From assembly GCF_014268455.2 (NCBI RefSeq), contig NZ_CP077085.1, forward strand, positions 3,451,001-3,515,000: 64,000 nucleotides of DNA, written 5' to 3'. This DNA comes from Pseudomonas shahriarae (lineage in GTDB: Bacteria; Pseudomonadota; Gammaproteobacteria; Pseudomonadales; Pseudomonadaceae). The notes beneath the pieces are model-generated. The model worked only from the letters and a program-made list of their open reading frames with translations, was not told the origin of the DNA and did no database searches. Shown here piece by piece: positions 32,059 to 42,043 of the stretch. The first letter of the stretch is position 1, and every line of letters starts with the position of its first letter. The position numbers and the translations under genes are program-made.

Positions 32059-34623
32059 CTAAGCAGTCCGGCCCGTGATCAGCGCGCCGATGGCCTGGGC
32101 ATCCACCGGCACGCTGAGGTAGAAACCCTGCGCTTCATCGCACTGCACGTCCTTCAGCGCCGTGAGTTGGTCGAGGGTCTCTACGCCTTCGGCGGTCACC
32201 GTCAGCGAGAGCGCCCGGCCCAGGCCGACAATCGCCTGGATGATCGACTGATCGCCACCACCGGCGGTCAGGCCGCCGACAAAGCTGCGGTCGATCTTCA
32301 GCCCGTCGAAGGGGAATGAGCGCAGATAACTCAGCGACGAGTAGCCGGTGCCAAAGTCATCCATCAGCAAGCGCACGCCCAGGGCCTTGAGGCCTTGCAT
32401 GATGCTCAAGGCGACTTTCTCGTCATTGAGCATCACACTTTCGGTCAGCTCCAGCTCCAGCCGCGCCGGGTTCAAGCCCGTCTCCAGCAACACCGCTTTG
32501 ACCCGCGACACCAAGTGCCCACGCTGGAACTCGGTGGAGGACAGGTTGACTGAAATCATCACGTCGTCAGGCCAGCCTGCGGCCGTCTGGCAGGCCGCGT
32601 GCAGCACCCAGTTGCTCAACGGCAGGATCAGCCCGGTTTCTTCGGCGATGGGGACGAATACGTCGGGGCCCAGCAGCCCGCGCCTTGGGTGCTCCCAACG
32701 CACCAGGGCCTCGGCACCGGCCAGGCGCTTGCCTTCAATGCGGTAGCGCGGCTGGAAATCCAGGCGCAGTTCACCGTGCTTGATCGCCTGGCGCAAATCG
32801 GCTTCCAGTTGGCGCCGCTCAATAATGCGTGCGTTCATATCGCCCGCATAAAAGCGCCAGGTGTTACGCCCGCCTTCCTTGGCTTCGTAGAGAGCGATAT
32901 CGGCATAGCGCAGCAACTCTTCGGCCAGGGTCGCGTCCGCCGGCGCCATGGCAATACCAATGCTGGCACTGATAAACACTTCATGTTCGGTGATGTAAAA
33001 CGGTTGTTCTATGCAGTCGATCAGGCGCCGACACAGGCCTTCCACCTCCAGCGGCGAGCTCACGCCCGCCACCACCAACATAAACTCATCGCCACCTATG
33101 CGCGCCACCAGATCATCCCCACGCAGGCAGCCCTGCAAACGCCGGGACACCTGATTGAGTACATCATCGCCAGCCGCGTGCCCCAGCAGGTCGTTGACCG
33201 GCTTGAAGCGGTCAAGATCAATACTGAGCATGACCAACGGCCTTGCCAGGGTCGGCACCGCCTTGAGCTTGCCCTCGAGGAATTCCTGCATGCGCGTGCG
33301 GTTGGCCAGCCCCGTCAAGGCATCGTGTTGCGACAGATATTCAATGCGCCGCCGGGCCTCGACCTCTTCGGTGATGTCGCTGGCGGTGCCTCGATAACCC
33401 TGGCCAGGTATCTCGCGCACCGACAGCCGGCAAATGCGTCGCTGACCCTCGCCAGACACATAGCTGCACTGCACGATGGCATTCGGGCGATGGGCGTGGT
33501 CCTTGAACCAGATGGCCAACAGGCCCTGATCAGAGGTCAGCAGCTGATCCACCGCCAACCCCAGGCAGTTGGCCCCGACAAGGCCGGTAATTACATCAAA
33601 GCGCTCCGAGAGGTAGGTAAACCGCAGTTGGGTATCGACTTCCCAGATCCAGTCGGACGCCGCTTCGGCCACATCACGAAAGCGCTCCTCGCTGACCGCC
33701 AGCGCCGCACGACTGGCTTGCAGGGTGGCGTAATTAAGGTCCATGACCCGCGCGGCAGCGGTACTGCGGCGCTGGATAACCCAGGCCATCAAGGCAAAGA
33801 TCAGGCCGGCAACTGTCACCAGCGGCACAACCAGCCCCAGCAACTGGCGCCCAGGATCCTCCGCGGTCCATTGCACAACACCTGCATTGTCCCTGAGGCT
33901 CAGGCTCGGTGCGCCCGCCGCCGCCCCGCCGGCCGGGGCGACCCGCAGACCTTGCACACCAAAATCCTCGCCCAGTGCAGCCAGCCGTTGCGGCGCCAGC
34001 TTGGCAATGAAGATCAACACCGAAGCGGGACCGCTATCGGCCTCTACGTTCGGATCGGTGCCAGGCGTCAGCGCAGCGGCGGCCAACACCGCCGGCATGC
34101 CATCGGCCTGTATCAGACGGGTCACCGATTGGCTGTTGGTCGCGGCCTGCCGGGCCTGGGCCAGCAGGGGCTCGATCGGCAGGTGCAACCAGTCCTGCAC
34201 GGCGACGCTCTGCAGTTGGCCCTCAATCAGCGAATACACCGTGCGACCGGCTGGATCGACAACAAACACCCCCTGGAAACCGAAGTCGGAAAACAGCGTC
34301 GTGCCGATGTTTTGCCGGACAAACGCCCAGTCCACATCCACCTTTTGATGCAGGTGTTCGTAGGCATCCCCCCAAAACGCATAGTCCTTGACCGTCGAAC
34401 CAGCGACGCGCTCAACCGACAGCAGGGCGTTTTCGATATCAATGCGGCTGTGCTCGCCGGCATCGTGATTCAAGTGCTCGGCAATGGACACCAGCAACAC
34501 CCCGACCAACAGAAACATGGCCAGTAGCAGCAGCGAACAGGCGAGCAGATAAGCCCGTGCAGTAGAAAGATTGGAAACCTTGCCTTGCAGCGACGACTTG
34601 GGGCCAACGTTGAGCTTTTCCAT
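32059..34623 (-). CDS. Membrane c-di-GMP signalling protein: CHASE4-PAS-GGDEF-EAL
   Basis: 854 residues. A first membrane helix (about 25-47), a CHASE4-like periplasmic sensor domain (48-258), a second helix (262-283), a PAS domain (about 312-420), GGDEF (residues 510-514) and EAL (639-641) follow in order. The RxxD inhibition site is intact at residues 501-504, five residues before GGDEF. The phosphodiesterase motif DDFGTGYSSL is intact too. So both synthesis and hydrolysis of c-di-GMP appear possible. TGGAG precedes the ATG. It is a single gene; the signal and target process are not evident. Confidence 0.93.
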   Translation of the reverse strand: MEKLNVGPKSSLQGKVSNLSTARAYLLACSLLLLAMFLLVGVLLVSIAEHLNHDAGEHSRIDIENALLSVERVAGSTVKDYAFWGDAYEHLHQKVDVDWAFVRQNIGTTLFSDFGFQGVFVVDPAGRTVYSLIEGQLQSVAVQDWLHLPIEPLLAQARQAATNSQSVTRLIQADGMPAVLAAAALTPGTDPNVEADSGPASVLIFIAKLAPQRLAALGEDFGVQGLRVAPAGGAAAGAPSLSLRDNAGVVQWTAEDPGRQLLGLVVPLVTVAGLIFALMAWVIQRRSTAAARVMDLNYATLQASRAALAVSEERFRDVAEAASDWIWEVDTQLRFTYLSERFDVITGLVGANCLGLAVDQLLTSDQGLLAIWFKDHAHRPNAIVQCSYVSGEGQRRICRLSVREIPGQGYRGTASDITEEVEARRRIEYLSQHDALTGLANRTRMQEFLEGKLKAVPTLARPLVMLSIDLDRFKPVNDLLGHAAGDDVLNQVSRRLQGCLRGDDLVARIGGDEFMLVVAGVSSPLEVEGLCRRLIDCIEQPFYITEHEVFISASIGIAMAPADATLAEELLRYADIALYEAKEGGRNTWRFYAGDMNARIIERRQLEADLRQAIKHGELRLDFQPRYRIEGKRLAGAEALVRWEHPRRGLLGPDVFVPIAEETGLILPLSNWVLHAACQTAAGWPDDVMISVNLSSTEFQRGHLVSRVKAVLLETGLNPARLELELTESVMLNDEKVALSIMQGLKALGVRLLMDDFGTGYSSLSYLRSFPFDGLKIDRSFVGGLTAGGGDQSIIQAIVGLGRALSLTVTAEGVETLDQLTALKDVQCDEAQGFYLSVPVDAQAIGALITGRTA

Positions 34624-34750
34624 GAGCGCTCCAGGCGCCAGGGCGCCCTAACAACCCGCACCGAAAATCACACCACGCACACGCAAGTGCGAGACTACCT
34701 GCCCATAGACGATAGACAATTTTTGCGCGTCGAACAGCCCGAAAACCGCC

Positions 34751-36652
34751 TTATGCGCAATGCACCACATAACGCACGGCAAACCCACTCAGGCGCTGAT
34801 CCAATTGCTCGCGTTGCACAGCGCTAAGCTGTGGCACATGAATATCCACGCGCTGCCCGTGGCGCTCGTCACTGTGGGCCTCCACCCGGCTTGGCGCCGC
34901 GACCTGCAGCACCTCATCCTCGAACACCCGTCGGATAGCGTCCAGGCGCAAGGCGGGCTTAAAGGTCTTGCCTACGGCGGTCAATGGAATCTGCTCTACC
35001 AACCAGATGTTCTTGGGTACCGCCGCACGTTCGTGGATATGCTGCGTGGCGTGTTCCAGTAACTGGGCCTCACTAGCGTGCTCACCAGCCTTGAGCTGCA
35101 CGTAGACCACCGGCAGTTCCCCGGCCCTGGTATCCGGTTTGCCCACTGCGGCGGCCAACGCTACGGACGGATGGCGATGCAGGGCCTCTTCGATCATTTG
35201 CGGGTCGATATTATGGCCACCGCGAATAATCAGATCCTTGCTGCGACCGGTCAGCCAGATGTAACCATCGGCATCGATGCGCCCCAGGTCGCCGGTATTG
35301 AACCAGTCACCATCCAGCCAGATGCCTGCGTTCTTGTCCGCTTGCAGATACCCCTTGAACACCGTCGGGCCACGCAGGCACAGGGTGCCTGGCTCATCGG
35401 TCGCGGCGTCGCGCCAATAGTTGCCGGCGCTGTCGAGTACCACGATCTTGACCTGGCAGTACGGCAGGCGCAGACCGATTGAGCCGGGCCGACGCTCGCC
35501 TTCATAAGGGTTGCAGGCCGTGGCGCAGGTGCCTTCGGTCAAACCATAACCTTCGATGATGCGTAGCCCCGTACGGGCTTCGAACTGGCGGATCAGCTCC
35601 ACCGGCATCGGCGCGGCACCGCAGAGTGCAAAGCGCAGGCTAGAGACGTCGATACCGTCATTAGGGATCTGCAGCAGTGCGGCATAGATGGTGGGCACTC
35701 CACTGAAACTGCTGATCCGGTAGCGCTCCACCAACTTCCAGAAGTCCTTGATCAAGGCCGGGTTGCGGTAACCCTGGGGCCCGGCGAGCAACACCTGGGC
35801 TCCGTAATGGAACGCGGCGAGACCGGTGACCATCACCCCGTTGACATGAAACAGCGGCAACCCACACAGCAGCACATCGTCCGGCACATATCGCCCATGC
35901 AGGCCAATGATCTCGGCCATCGCCACTTCGTTGAAGTGGCTGTGGGGGGCCAGTTTCGGGGTGCCAGTGGTACCACCAGTGTGAAAATAGGAGGCGATAT
36001 CGTCAGGCTGGATAACCCGCCCGCTTTCCAGATGATCGGCCGGGGAGTCAGCGAGCAGCTCATCGAAATCCAGGACGCCTGCGGGCATCGTTGGCCGCTG
36101 GGCCCGTACGGCGCTGCGTTGCGGTTCCGGCAACAGGTTGGCGAGGTCGACCGTCACAATCGTAGGCATCTGTGGCAGGAAGTCTGCCAGGGCGGCGACT
36201 TTCTGCCACAGGTCAGTACCGGGGAACGGTGCCAGTGTGACCAGCACCGAGGTATTGGACGCACGGATCAGCTCTGCAATGTGCTCAGGTTCGAGCAACG
36301 GGTTGATCGCATTGACGATCCCCGCGGCCTCTGCCCCCCAAATCACAAAGTGCGTCTGCGGCAGGTTAGGCAACAGGAAAGATACCGCCTGGCCCGGGCG
36401 TATACCCAGGCGATGCAAGGCGTTGGCGGTTTGCGTGACCTTGGCGAAAAGCTCGGCATAGCTGATGCGCCAAGGCTGATCCTCGATGCTGCCCGTCGGC
36501 AGGAAACACAAGGCTGGCAGATCGGCAAAGCGTTCGGCGGCCCGCTGCAACAACTCATAGGTACTGCCAGGCAAGTCACGCTGGGCCAGCGGGGAGTGTT
36601 GCTCGAGGGCTTGGATATCGCTCAACCGGGCAAGGGAAACAGGGCTGTTCAT
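34751..36652 (-). CDS. AMP-forming acyl-CoA synthetase
   Basis: 633 residues. The adenylation core motif TGGTTGTPKL near residue 225, the YGLTEG A5 motif and the late WLTGRSKDLIIRGGHNIDP region with GKTFKPALR (catalytic Lys) are intact. The enzyme activates a carboxylic acid to its CoA thioester through an acyl-AMP. It is the last gene of the six-gene operon with an amidase and an M20 hydrolase. It would activate the acid released by those hydrolases. Chain length or aromatic preference cannot be read from the sequence. Confidence 0.9.
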   Translation of the reverse strand: MNSPVSLARLSDIQALEQHSPLAQRDLPGSTYELLQRAAERFADLPALCFLPTGSIEDQPWRISYAELFAKVTQTANALHRLGIRPGQAVSFLLPNLPQTHFVIWGAEAAGIVNAINPLLEPEHIAELIRASNTSVLVTLAPFPGTDLWQKVAALADFLPQMPTIVTVDLANLLPEPQRSAVRAQRPTMPAGVLDFDELLADSPADHLESGRVIQPDDIASYFHTGGTTGTPKLAPHSHFNEVAMAEIIGLHGRYVPDDVLLCGLPLFHVNGVMVTGLAAFHYGAQVLLAGPQGYRNPALIKDFWKLVERYRISSFSGVPTIYAALLQIPNDGIDVSSLRFALCGAAPMPVELIRQFEARTGLRIIEGYGLTEGTCATACNPYEGERRPGSIGLRLPYCQVKIVVLDSAGNYWRDAATDEPGTLCLRGPTVFKGYLQADKNAGIWLDGDWFNTGDLGRIDADGYIWLTGRSKDLIIRGGHNIDPQMIEEALHRHPSVALAAAVGKPDTRAGELPVVYVQLKAGEHASEAQLLEHATQHIHERAAVPKNIWLVEQIPLTAVGKTFKPALRLDAIRRVFEDEVLQVAAPSRVEAHSDERHGQRVDIHVPQLSAVQREQLDQRLSGFAVRYVVHCA

Positions 36653-36656
36653 GGGT

Positions 36657-38081
36657 TTACTGTTCTTCCGTGTTTTTTACTAAGGGCGCCAGGGGATGGG
36701 TGCTGGGAAACGCCTGTTCATAGGCCCGGCACACCCGTAGCACTTGATCGTCTGCAAACCGTGCCCCCACCACCTGCAAGCCAATCGGCAGGCCCGCGCT
36801 GGAAAACCCGCAAGGCAATGAAGCCGCTGGCTGCTGGGTAAGGTTGAAGGGATAGCTGAAGGGCGACCACTTCATCCAATCCTCCAGTCCCGAGCCCGGC
36901 GGTACGTCATGCCCTGCCTCGAATGCAGTGATGGGCATCATCGGGCAAACCAGCAGGTCATAGCGGCTGTGGAACTCACTCATCCGCGCTACCAGCGCAG
37001 CCCGTGCTTCCTGGGCTGCGGTGAAATGCGTCAGGGTCGTGTGCTGGCACTGCTCGGTAAAACGCAGCAGGCCCGGATCCAGCAACCCCTTCTGCTCACT
37101 GCTCAGCTGCGTTGCCAAGTCCCTGGCCCCAGCGTAGACCACGGTTTTGAACAACTCCAGTGGGTCACTGAAGCCAGGGTCCGCAGCCTCGATATGCGCG
37201 CCCAACAGCGCCAGGTGCTCCACCGCCTGGGCCACGGTACGGGCCACTTGGGGGTCAACGGTTACATAGCCAAAATCCGCACTGAAAGCGATGCGCAAAC
37301 CGCGCAGGTCAGTGCTCTGCGCCAACCAGGGCGTATGCCGTGGTGCCCCCAGCAACCCATCTCTGGGGTCAGGCCGGGCGACGGTCTGCAGAAACAACAC
37401 GGCATCGTCCACCGTGCGCGTCATGGGCCCCAGATGTGAAACCAGCGTGGTTGCGCTGGCCGGCCATTGGGGAATGTAGCCAAAGGTCGGCTTGAACCCG
37501 AACGTCCCGGTGAAACTGCTGGGGATGCGAATCGAGCCCCCCGCATCGCTGCCTTGATGCAACACCCCCAGGTTGAGGGACGCCGCCACCGCCGCGCCAC
37601 CAGATGATCCGCCAGAGGTCATGCGCGTATCCCAAGGGTTGCGGGTAATGCCGTAGAGCGGACTGTCCGTCACGCCCTTCCACCCGAACTCCGGACTGGT
37701 GGTCTTGCCAAGGATGACCGCGCCGGCGTCACGCAAAAACGTGGTGATCGGTGCGTCGACCTCCCATGGTCCATCGCCAGGAATCACCAGCGAAGCCTTG
37801 CGGGTGGGCATGCCGCGGGTTGCCGTCAGTTCCTTGATTGAGGTTGGCACGCCGTCCAGCGCACCATTCGGTTGGCCTTTGAGCCAGCGTTTTTCAGAGG
37901 CTCGCGCGGTGTCCAGTGCGCCTTGTGGGTCGGTATAGCAGTATGCATTGACCAGTGGGTTGAAGCGCTCGATACGGGCCAATGCATCCTGGGTGACTTC
38001 CACGGGTGACAGTCGTTTAGTGCGAAAATGTTCGAGCAACTCCACGGCGCTCATCTGCGCCATAGTGGTCTGTTGGGTCAT
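36657..38081 (-). CDS. Amidase signature family hydrolase
   Basis: 474 residues. The catalytic Lys-Ser-Ser set is present: Lys83 (SIKEL), Ser159 (GGSSGG) and Ser183 (GSDAGGSIR). The enzyme hydrolyses a carboxamide to acid and ammonia in the cytoplasm; related enzymes include indole-3-acetamide and aryl acetamide hydrolases. AGGAT precedes the start, and only five bases separate its stop from the next gene. Its place between an M20 hydrolase and a CoA ligase suggests consecutive deamidation and activation steps. Confidence 0.9.
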   Translation of the reverse strand: MTQQTTMAQMSAVELLEHFRTKRLSPVEVTQDALARIERFNPLVNAYCYTDPQGALDTARASEKRWLKGQPNGALDGVPTSIKELTATRGMPTRKASLVIPGDGPWEVDAPITTFLRDAGAVILGKTTSPEFGWKGVTDSPLYGITRNPWDTRMTSGGSSGGAAVAASLNLGVLHQGSDAGGSIRIPSSFTGTFGFKPTFGYIPQWPASATTLVSHLGPMTRTVDDAVLFLQTVARPDPRDGLLGAPRHTPWLAQSTDLRGLRIAFSADFGYVTVDPQVARTVAQAVEHLALLGAHIEAADPGFSDPLELFKTVVYAGARDLATQLSSEQKGLLDPGLLRFTEQCQHTTLTHFTAAQEARAALVARMSEFHSRYDLLVCPMMPITAFEAGHDVPPGSGLEDWMKWSPFSYPFNLTQQPAASLPCGFSSAGLPIGLQVVGARFADDQVLRVCRAYEQAFPSTHPLAPLVKNTEEQ

Positions 38082-38125
38082 GACAGAATCCTGGTGATGG
38101 CGTTATTCCCTGTAAACGCGTGATC

Positions 38126-39304
38126 TCAGCGCAGATAACCTTCCACCAGCGCCACCCAGCAAGCAGCGCCCAGGGGAATCAACTCGTCGTTGAAGTCATA
38201 GTGATCGTTATGCACCGAACAGCCGTTGAACTCGCCAAGGCCATTGCCCAGGCCGAAGTAGCAGCCAGGAACTTCATGCAGCATCCAGGCAAAGTCTTCG
38301 CTGCCCATGGCTTTCAATGACACTTGCTCCATGACATTGGCGGGGCCCAGGGCCCGTTTGGCTGCCTCCAGCATGTGCTGGGTCTCGACGGGCGTATTGA
38401 CCAGTACCGGCGCCAGCAACTGATAGTCAATATGGGCTGTCACGCCAAATGAGGCGGCCTGGCCCTGGACAATTTCGCGAATTCTTTGCTCGACGAACGC
38501 TCGCACCTGTGGGTCAAGTGTGCGCACGCTCAACTCCAGCATCGCCGTCTCGGGGATGATGTTGACGGCGGTCCCGGCCTGCACTTTGCCGATACTGATC
38601 ACGGCCGAATCATTGACCCCAATGTTGCGCGACACCACGGTTTGCAGGGCACTGATGACGCCCGCCAACGCCGGAACCGGGTCAATGCTGCGCTCCGGCA
38701 TCGCGCCATGCCCACCACGGCCGGTCAGCGTGATGCACACCCGCTCCGACGAGGCCATGACCCCGCCGTTCTTGATGATCGCGTGGCCCACGGGGAAGCC
38801 CGGCATATTGTGAAAGGCATACACCGCATCGCAGGGAAAGCGCCGGAACAGGTCATCGTCCATCATGGCCTTGGCGCCCGTCAGGCCTTCTTCGTCCGGT
38901 TGAAAAATCAGGTTCACCGTGCCGTCGAACTCGCTGTGCAACGCCAGTTGCTCGGCGGCTGCCAGTAGCGTCGCCGTGTGCCCATCGTGACCACAGGCAT
39001 GCATCACGCCTTCACGGCGGCTGGCCCAGGGCAAGCCGTTTCTCTCAACGATTGGCAATGCGTCCATATCGGCCCGCAGCCCAAGGCTTTTCGAGCTGTT
39101 GCCGCGCCGCAACACACCGACTACGCCGCAACCGCCAATACCGCTATGTACGGCGTAGCCCCAGCTTTCAAGCAGCCCGATAACCAGTGCGGCGGTGTCC
39201 TGGGTGTTTTGCCCAAGCTCGGGCTGGGCGTGAATGTCGCGGCGGATCGTGACAAAACGCTCGGTACTGTCTTGCAGGCGTACATGTAAAGGACTGTGGC
39301 TCAC
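38126..39304 (-). CDS. M20 metallo-amidohydrolase, hippurate hydrolase / N-acyl-amino-acid hydrolase type
   Basis: 392 residues from a GTG (39304) with AAGGA upstream. Metal-ligand motifs are clear: ACGHDGH near residue 105, QPDEEG near 140 and HNMPG near 168. The dimerisation domain carries GRGGHGAMPE. The enzyme is of the M20D group, which includes hippurate hydrolases and IAA-amino-acid hydrolases. It probably cleaves an N-acyl amino acid to acid and amino acid. An AAGAATAA motif just upstream of the ribosome site suggests catabolite repression. Confidence 0.9.
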   Translation of the reverse strand: MSHSPLHVRLQDSTERFVTIRRDIHAQPELGQNTQDTAALVIGLLESWGYAVHSGIGGCGVVGVLRRGNSSKSLGLRADMDALPIVERNGLPWASRREGVMHACGHDGHTATLLAAAEQLALHSEFDGTVNLIFQPDEEGLTGAKAMMDDDLFRRFPCDAVYAFHNMPGFPVGHAIIKNGGVMASSERVCITLTGRGGHGAMPERSIDPVPALAGVISALQTVVSRNIGVNDSAVISIGKVQAGTAVNIIPETAMLELSVRTLDPQVRAFVEQRIREIVQGQAASFGVTAHIDYQLLAPVLVNTPVETQHMLEAAKRALGPANVMEQVSLKAMGSEDFAWMLHEVPGCYFGLGNGLGEFNGCSVHNDHYDFNDELIPLGAACWVALVEGYLR

Positions 39305-39314
39305 GGTAAATTCC

Positions 39315-39322
39315 TTATTCTT
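39315..39322 (-). promoter_or_regulatory. Candidate Hfq/Crc site before the M20 hydrolase
   Basis: Minus-strand AAGAATAA (AAnAAnAA), adjoining the AAGGA-like ribosome site and 11-18 bases upstream of the GTG. Confidence 0.45.
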
Positions 39323-39339
39323 GGCTTGAGGTCAGACAA

Positions 39340-40644
39340 TCAGGGACGCCCTGGGTACTCAGGGTAAAAACGCAATGCAGCCCCACTTAATGCAATGGCC
39401 CCACACAAGTACCAGGCCGGCACCAGCGGGCTGCCGGTCAGTGCAATCAGCCACGTCACGATCAGCGGAGAAAAACCACCAAACAACGTGACGCCGAAGC
39501 TGTAGATGATCGACAGCCCCGTCACCCGGTCATCGCGGGAAAAGGCTTCCATCAATAACGCCAGCCCTGCCCCGCCGCTGATCGCCATGGGCAGGATAAG
39601 CAACGACACCGCCACCAGGCACAGCAGCGTGTTTTGCTGGCCGAGCATCACAAAAGCGGGATAGGTCAGCACCACCTGTAGGCCACACAGCCAATACAGC
39701 AAGGGCTTGCGCCGGGGCATGCGATCGGCAAAGCGCGAGGCTAACGGCGGCACTACAGCCAGCAACACACAGGCAAAGGCCACCAGGCCAAAGGCGAAAC
39801 TGCTGGGGTAATGCAAGGTGCGGGTCAGGTAGGTGGGCATGTAGAACACCACCATGTATGAACTCACCGTGGAGCTGGCCATCAACAGGATGCCCAACCC
39901 CAGTGTGCGTGCGTGATTGCGCACGAAGTCGCGAAACGGCGTCGGCTTGTCGATGTTTTCGTGGGTTTCATCCAGGTGCCGGCGGATGTACCAGCCCACC
40001 GGCCCAATCAATAGCCCGATCACGAAGGGAATGCGCCACCCCCAACTGTGCAGCGCCTCCTCCGACAGCGTGGTGGTCAGCACCAGCCCGGACAGCGCGC
40101 CCAGCAGCGCAGCAGCGCCTTGGCTCGCGCCCTGCCAGCAGACCATGAAGCAGCGATTGTCGGTACGCCCGGACTCCATCAAGAACGCCGAAGCTGCACC
40201 GACCTCGCCCCCTGCCGAAAACCCCTGCAGCAGGCGGCCAATTACCAGCAGTACGGTGGCGAAGATCCCGATGCTGGAATACGTCGGGGTGAAAGCGATA
40301 ATGCCCGTGCCCACAGTCATCAGGCCAATGGTCAAGGACAAGGCCTGTTTGCGCCCGTATCGGTCGGCGAACCGGCCTATCAAGACAGCGCCCAACGGCC
40401 TTATCAGAAAACCCAGGGCAAACGTCACCAGCGACATCATCAACGACGCGAATGCAGAGTCCGCCGGGAAAAACAGCTGGCCGATAATCACCGCAAAAAA
40501 ACTGTAGACCGTGAAATCATACATCTCCAGGCCGTTGCCCAGGGCCGAAGCCACGACCACGCGGCGCGTCTTGGCGCGCGACGGTAGCGCCGCAACAGGA
40601 GGAGCATATTCACCGTTAGCTGAAAGAGCCGAGGTAGTTTTCAT
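39340..40644 (-). CDS. Major facilitator transporter, metabolite:H+ symporter (MHS) type
   Basis: 434 residues with about 12 hydrophobic segments. MHS-family motifs are present: ALGNGLEMYDFTVYSFFA near the N terminus, LIGRFADRYGRKQAL in the loop between helices 2 and 3, and LLQGFSAGGEVG in helix 4. Members import carboxylates, betaines or shikimate-like compounds with protons. It overlaps no gene but is only three bases from the DUF1329 stop, so it belongs to the same operon. It should be the inner-membrane importer of the compound degraded by the neighbouring hydrolases. Confidence 0.9.
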   Translation of the reverse strand: MKTTSALSANGEYAPPVAALPSRAKTRRVVVASALGNGLEMYDFTVYSFFAVIIGQLFFPADSAFASLMMSLVTFALGFLIRPLGAVLIGRFADRYGRKQALSLTIGLMTVGTGIIAFTPTYSSIGIFATVLLVIGRLLQGFSAGGEVGAASAFLMESGRTDNRCFMVCWQGASQGAAALLGALSGLVLTTTLSEEALHSWGWRIPFVIGLLIGPVGWYIRRHLDETHENIDKPTPFRDFVRNHARTLGLGILLMASSTVSSYMVVFYMPTYLTRTLHYPSSFAFGLVAFACVLLAVVPPLASRFADRMPRRKPLLYWLCGLQVVLTYPAFVMLGQQNTLLCLVAVSLLILPMAISGGAGLALLMEAFSRDDRVTGLSIIYSFGVTLFGGFSPLIVTWLIALTGSPLVPAWYLCGAIALSGAALRFYPEYPGRP

Positions 40645-40647
40645 GGC

Positions 40648-42009
40648 TCAACGCACCCCGGACTGACGCAAGGCATTGGGGGTGAACTCGCCTTCCACGG
40701 CTTTCACATCAAACTGATAGTTACGCTTTTCTTCGTTCTTCAGGCCCAGCACCAGGTACCGCCCGCTGACCATGTCGTTGAGGGTTTCGGCGGTGTAGAA
40801 CGGCACCTGATGGTTGTAGTAGGACTGTTGATGGGCTTCAGCCACGCGCCACAGGACATTGCGACCGTCATAATGATCAATCACAGCGGCTTGCCAGGAG
40901 TCCTCGTCGATATAGAAATCACGCTTGGCGTAGACATGCCGCTGGCCGGATTTCAACGTCGCGACCACATGCCAGACCCGGTGCAGCTCATAGCGCGCCA
41001 GCTCCTGGTCGATATGGCCGGCCTTGGTGATATCGGCGTACTTGAGTTTGGGTGAGTCGAGTTTGTAGCTGTTGTAGGGGATGAACAGTTCCTGTTTGCC
41101 AACCAACTGCCAGTCGTAGCGATCCGGAGCGCCGTTGAACATGTCGTAGTTGTCGACCACCCGCTGCCCGTCGGTACTGCCGGCCGGGCCGTCATACGCC
41201 ACCTGTGGTGCCCGTCGTACACGCCGTTGACCGGCGTTGTAGATCCAGGCCTGGCGCGGTTCCTTGACCTGGTCGAGGGTCTCGTGGACCAGCTCGACAT
41301 TCCCCGCCAAACGGGCCGGCGCAGTGATGGTCTGCTTGTTGTAGAACAGCACATTACTCGGCTTGGCCGGATCGTAATCGGCCAGGCTTTCGCGCAGCAC
41401 ATACTGGTGGTCGAAGGTCACCGGGGTCCCCACACCTCGTACGTCCGGAACGATCTGCACCATCTGGCGCTTCATACTGTCGCCCCGGTAACGGGCAATG
41501 TGGTTCCAGATCACTTCCAGGCCGTCCTTGGGAATCGGAAAGGGAAATGCCTTGGTGAAATGCTCAAGACCGTTACCGCCCGCGACCAACCGGGTGTTCA
41601 GCGCGTTTTTGCGCGCCGCCTCGACAATCGCTGGCGGTACATTGGCGCTGCGGTGGGTGGGGTAGACATTCATCGTGTAGTCGGGATAACGCTTGAACAT
41701 CGCCACTTGGCCTGGGGACAAGCGGCTTTTGTACTGATCGACGTTCTGCGCGGTAATGGTGAACAGCGCACGCTCGTTGGCAAACGGGTCGGCCAGGAAC
41801 CCGGCGCTATCGACTGCGCCTGCATCCTTCGCCAGCCCACCCGTCCAGGCCGGGATCGAGCCGTCGGCGTTGCCGGCTCTTTCTGCCCCCAGCGGTGTCA
41901 GGGTGGTACCCAGCCGGGCCGCCTCTTCAGGTGAAACCGCGGCCATCGCCGAGGTACACAACAGCAGCGCCAACGTGCTGCCATATATAACGGGTGTCGA
42001 AAAATTCAT
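40648..42009 (-). CDS. DUF1329 family exported protein
   Basis: 453 residues from the ATG at 42009; an in-frame TTG three codons earlier abuts AAGGA and is unlikely. The signal peptide ends near AMA (residue 24). Family motifs include GNADGSIPAWTGGL, NVYPTHRSANVP, RLAGNVELVHETLDQVKEPRQAWIYNAGQRRVRRAPQ and YAKRDFYIDEDSW. DUF1329 proteins resemble LolA/LolB-like lipid carriers and usually pair with DUF1302 proteins, as here. They are often linked with uptake or export of hydrophobic compounds. No RND partner is in this operon. Confidence 0.9.
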   Translation of the reverse strand: MNFSTPVIYGSTLALLLCTSAMAAVSPEEAARLGTTLTPLGAERAGNADGSIPAWTGGLAKDAGAVDSAGFLADPFANERALFTITAQNVDQYKSRLSPGQVAMFKRYPDYTMNVYPTHRSANVPPAIVEAARKNALNTRLVAGGNGLEHFTKAFPFPIPKDGLEVIWNHIARYRGDSMKRQMVQIVPDVRGVGTPVTFDHQYVLRESLADYDPAKPSNVLFYNKQTITAPARLAGNVELVHETLDQVKEPRQAWIYNAGQRRVRRAPQVAYDGPAGSTDGQRVVDNYDMFNGAPDRYDWQLVGKQELFIPYNSYKLDSPKLKYADITKAGHIDQELARYELHRVWHVVATLKSGQRHVYAKRDFYIDEDSWQAAVIDHYDGRNVLWRVAEAHQQSYYNHQVPFYTAETLNDMVSGRYLVLGLKNEEKRNYQFDVKAVEGEFTPNALRQSGVR

Positions 42010-42021
42010 CGAACTCAATCC

Positions 42022-42033
42022 TTTTTTATTTTG
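42022..42033 (-). promoter_or_regulatory. Candidate Hfq/Crc A-rich site before the DUF1329 gene
   Basis: Minus-strand CAAAATAAAAAAG region just upstream of the ribosome site; it contains AATAAAAA, which fits AAnAAnAA. It is weaker than the other sites because a plain A-run also fits. Confidence 0.35.
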
Positions 42034-42043
42034 ATTGGCAGGT

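Noticed and set aside
32599..34527. A 642-codon open frame opposite the GGDEF/EAL gene
   Set aside because: High GC content leaves long antisense frames open. The composition is unlike a protein and the opposite strand encodes clear GGDEF and EAL domains.
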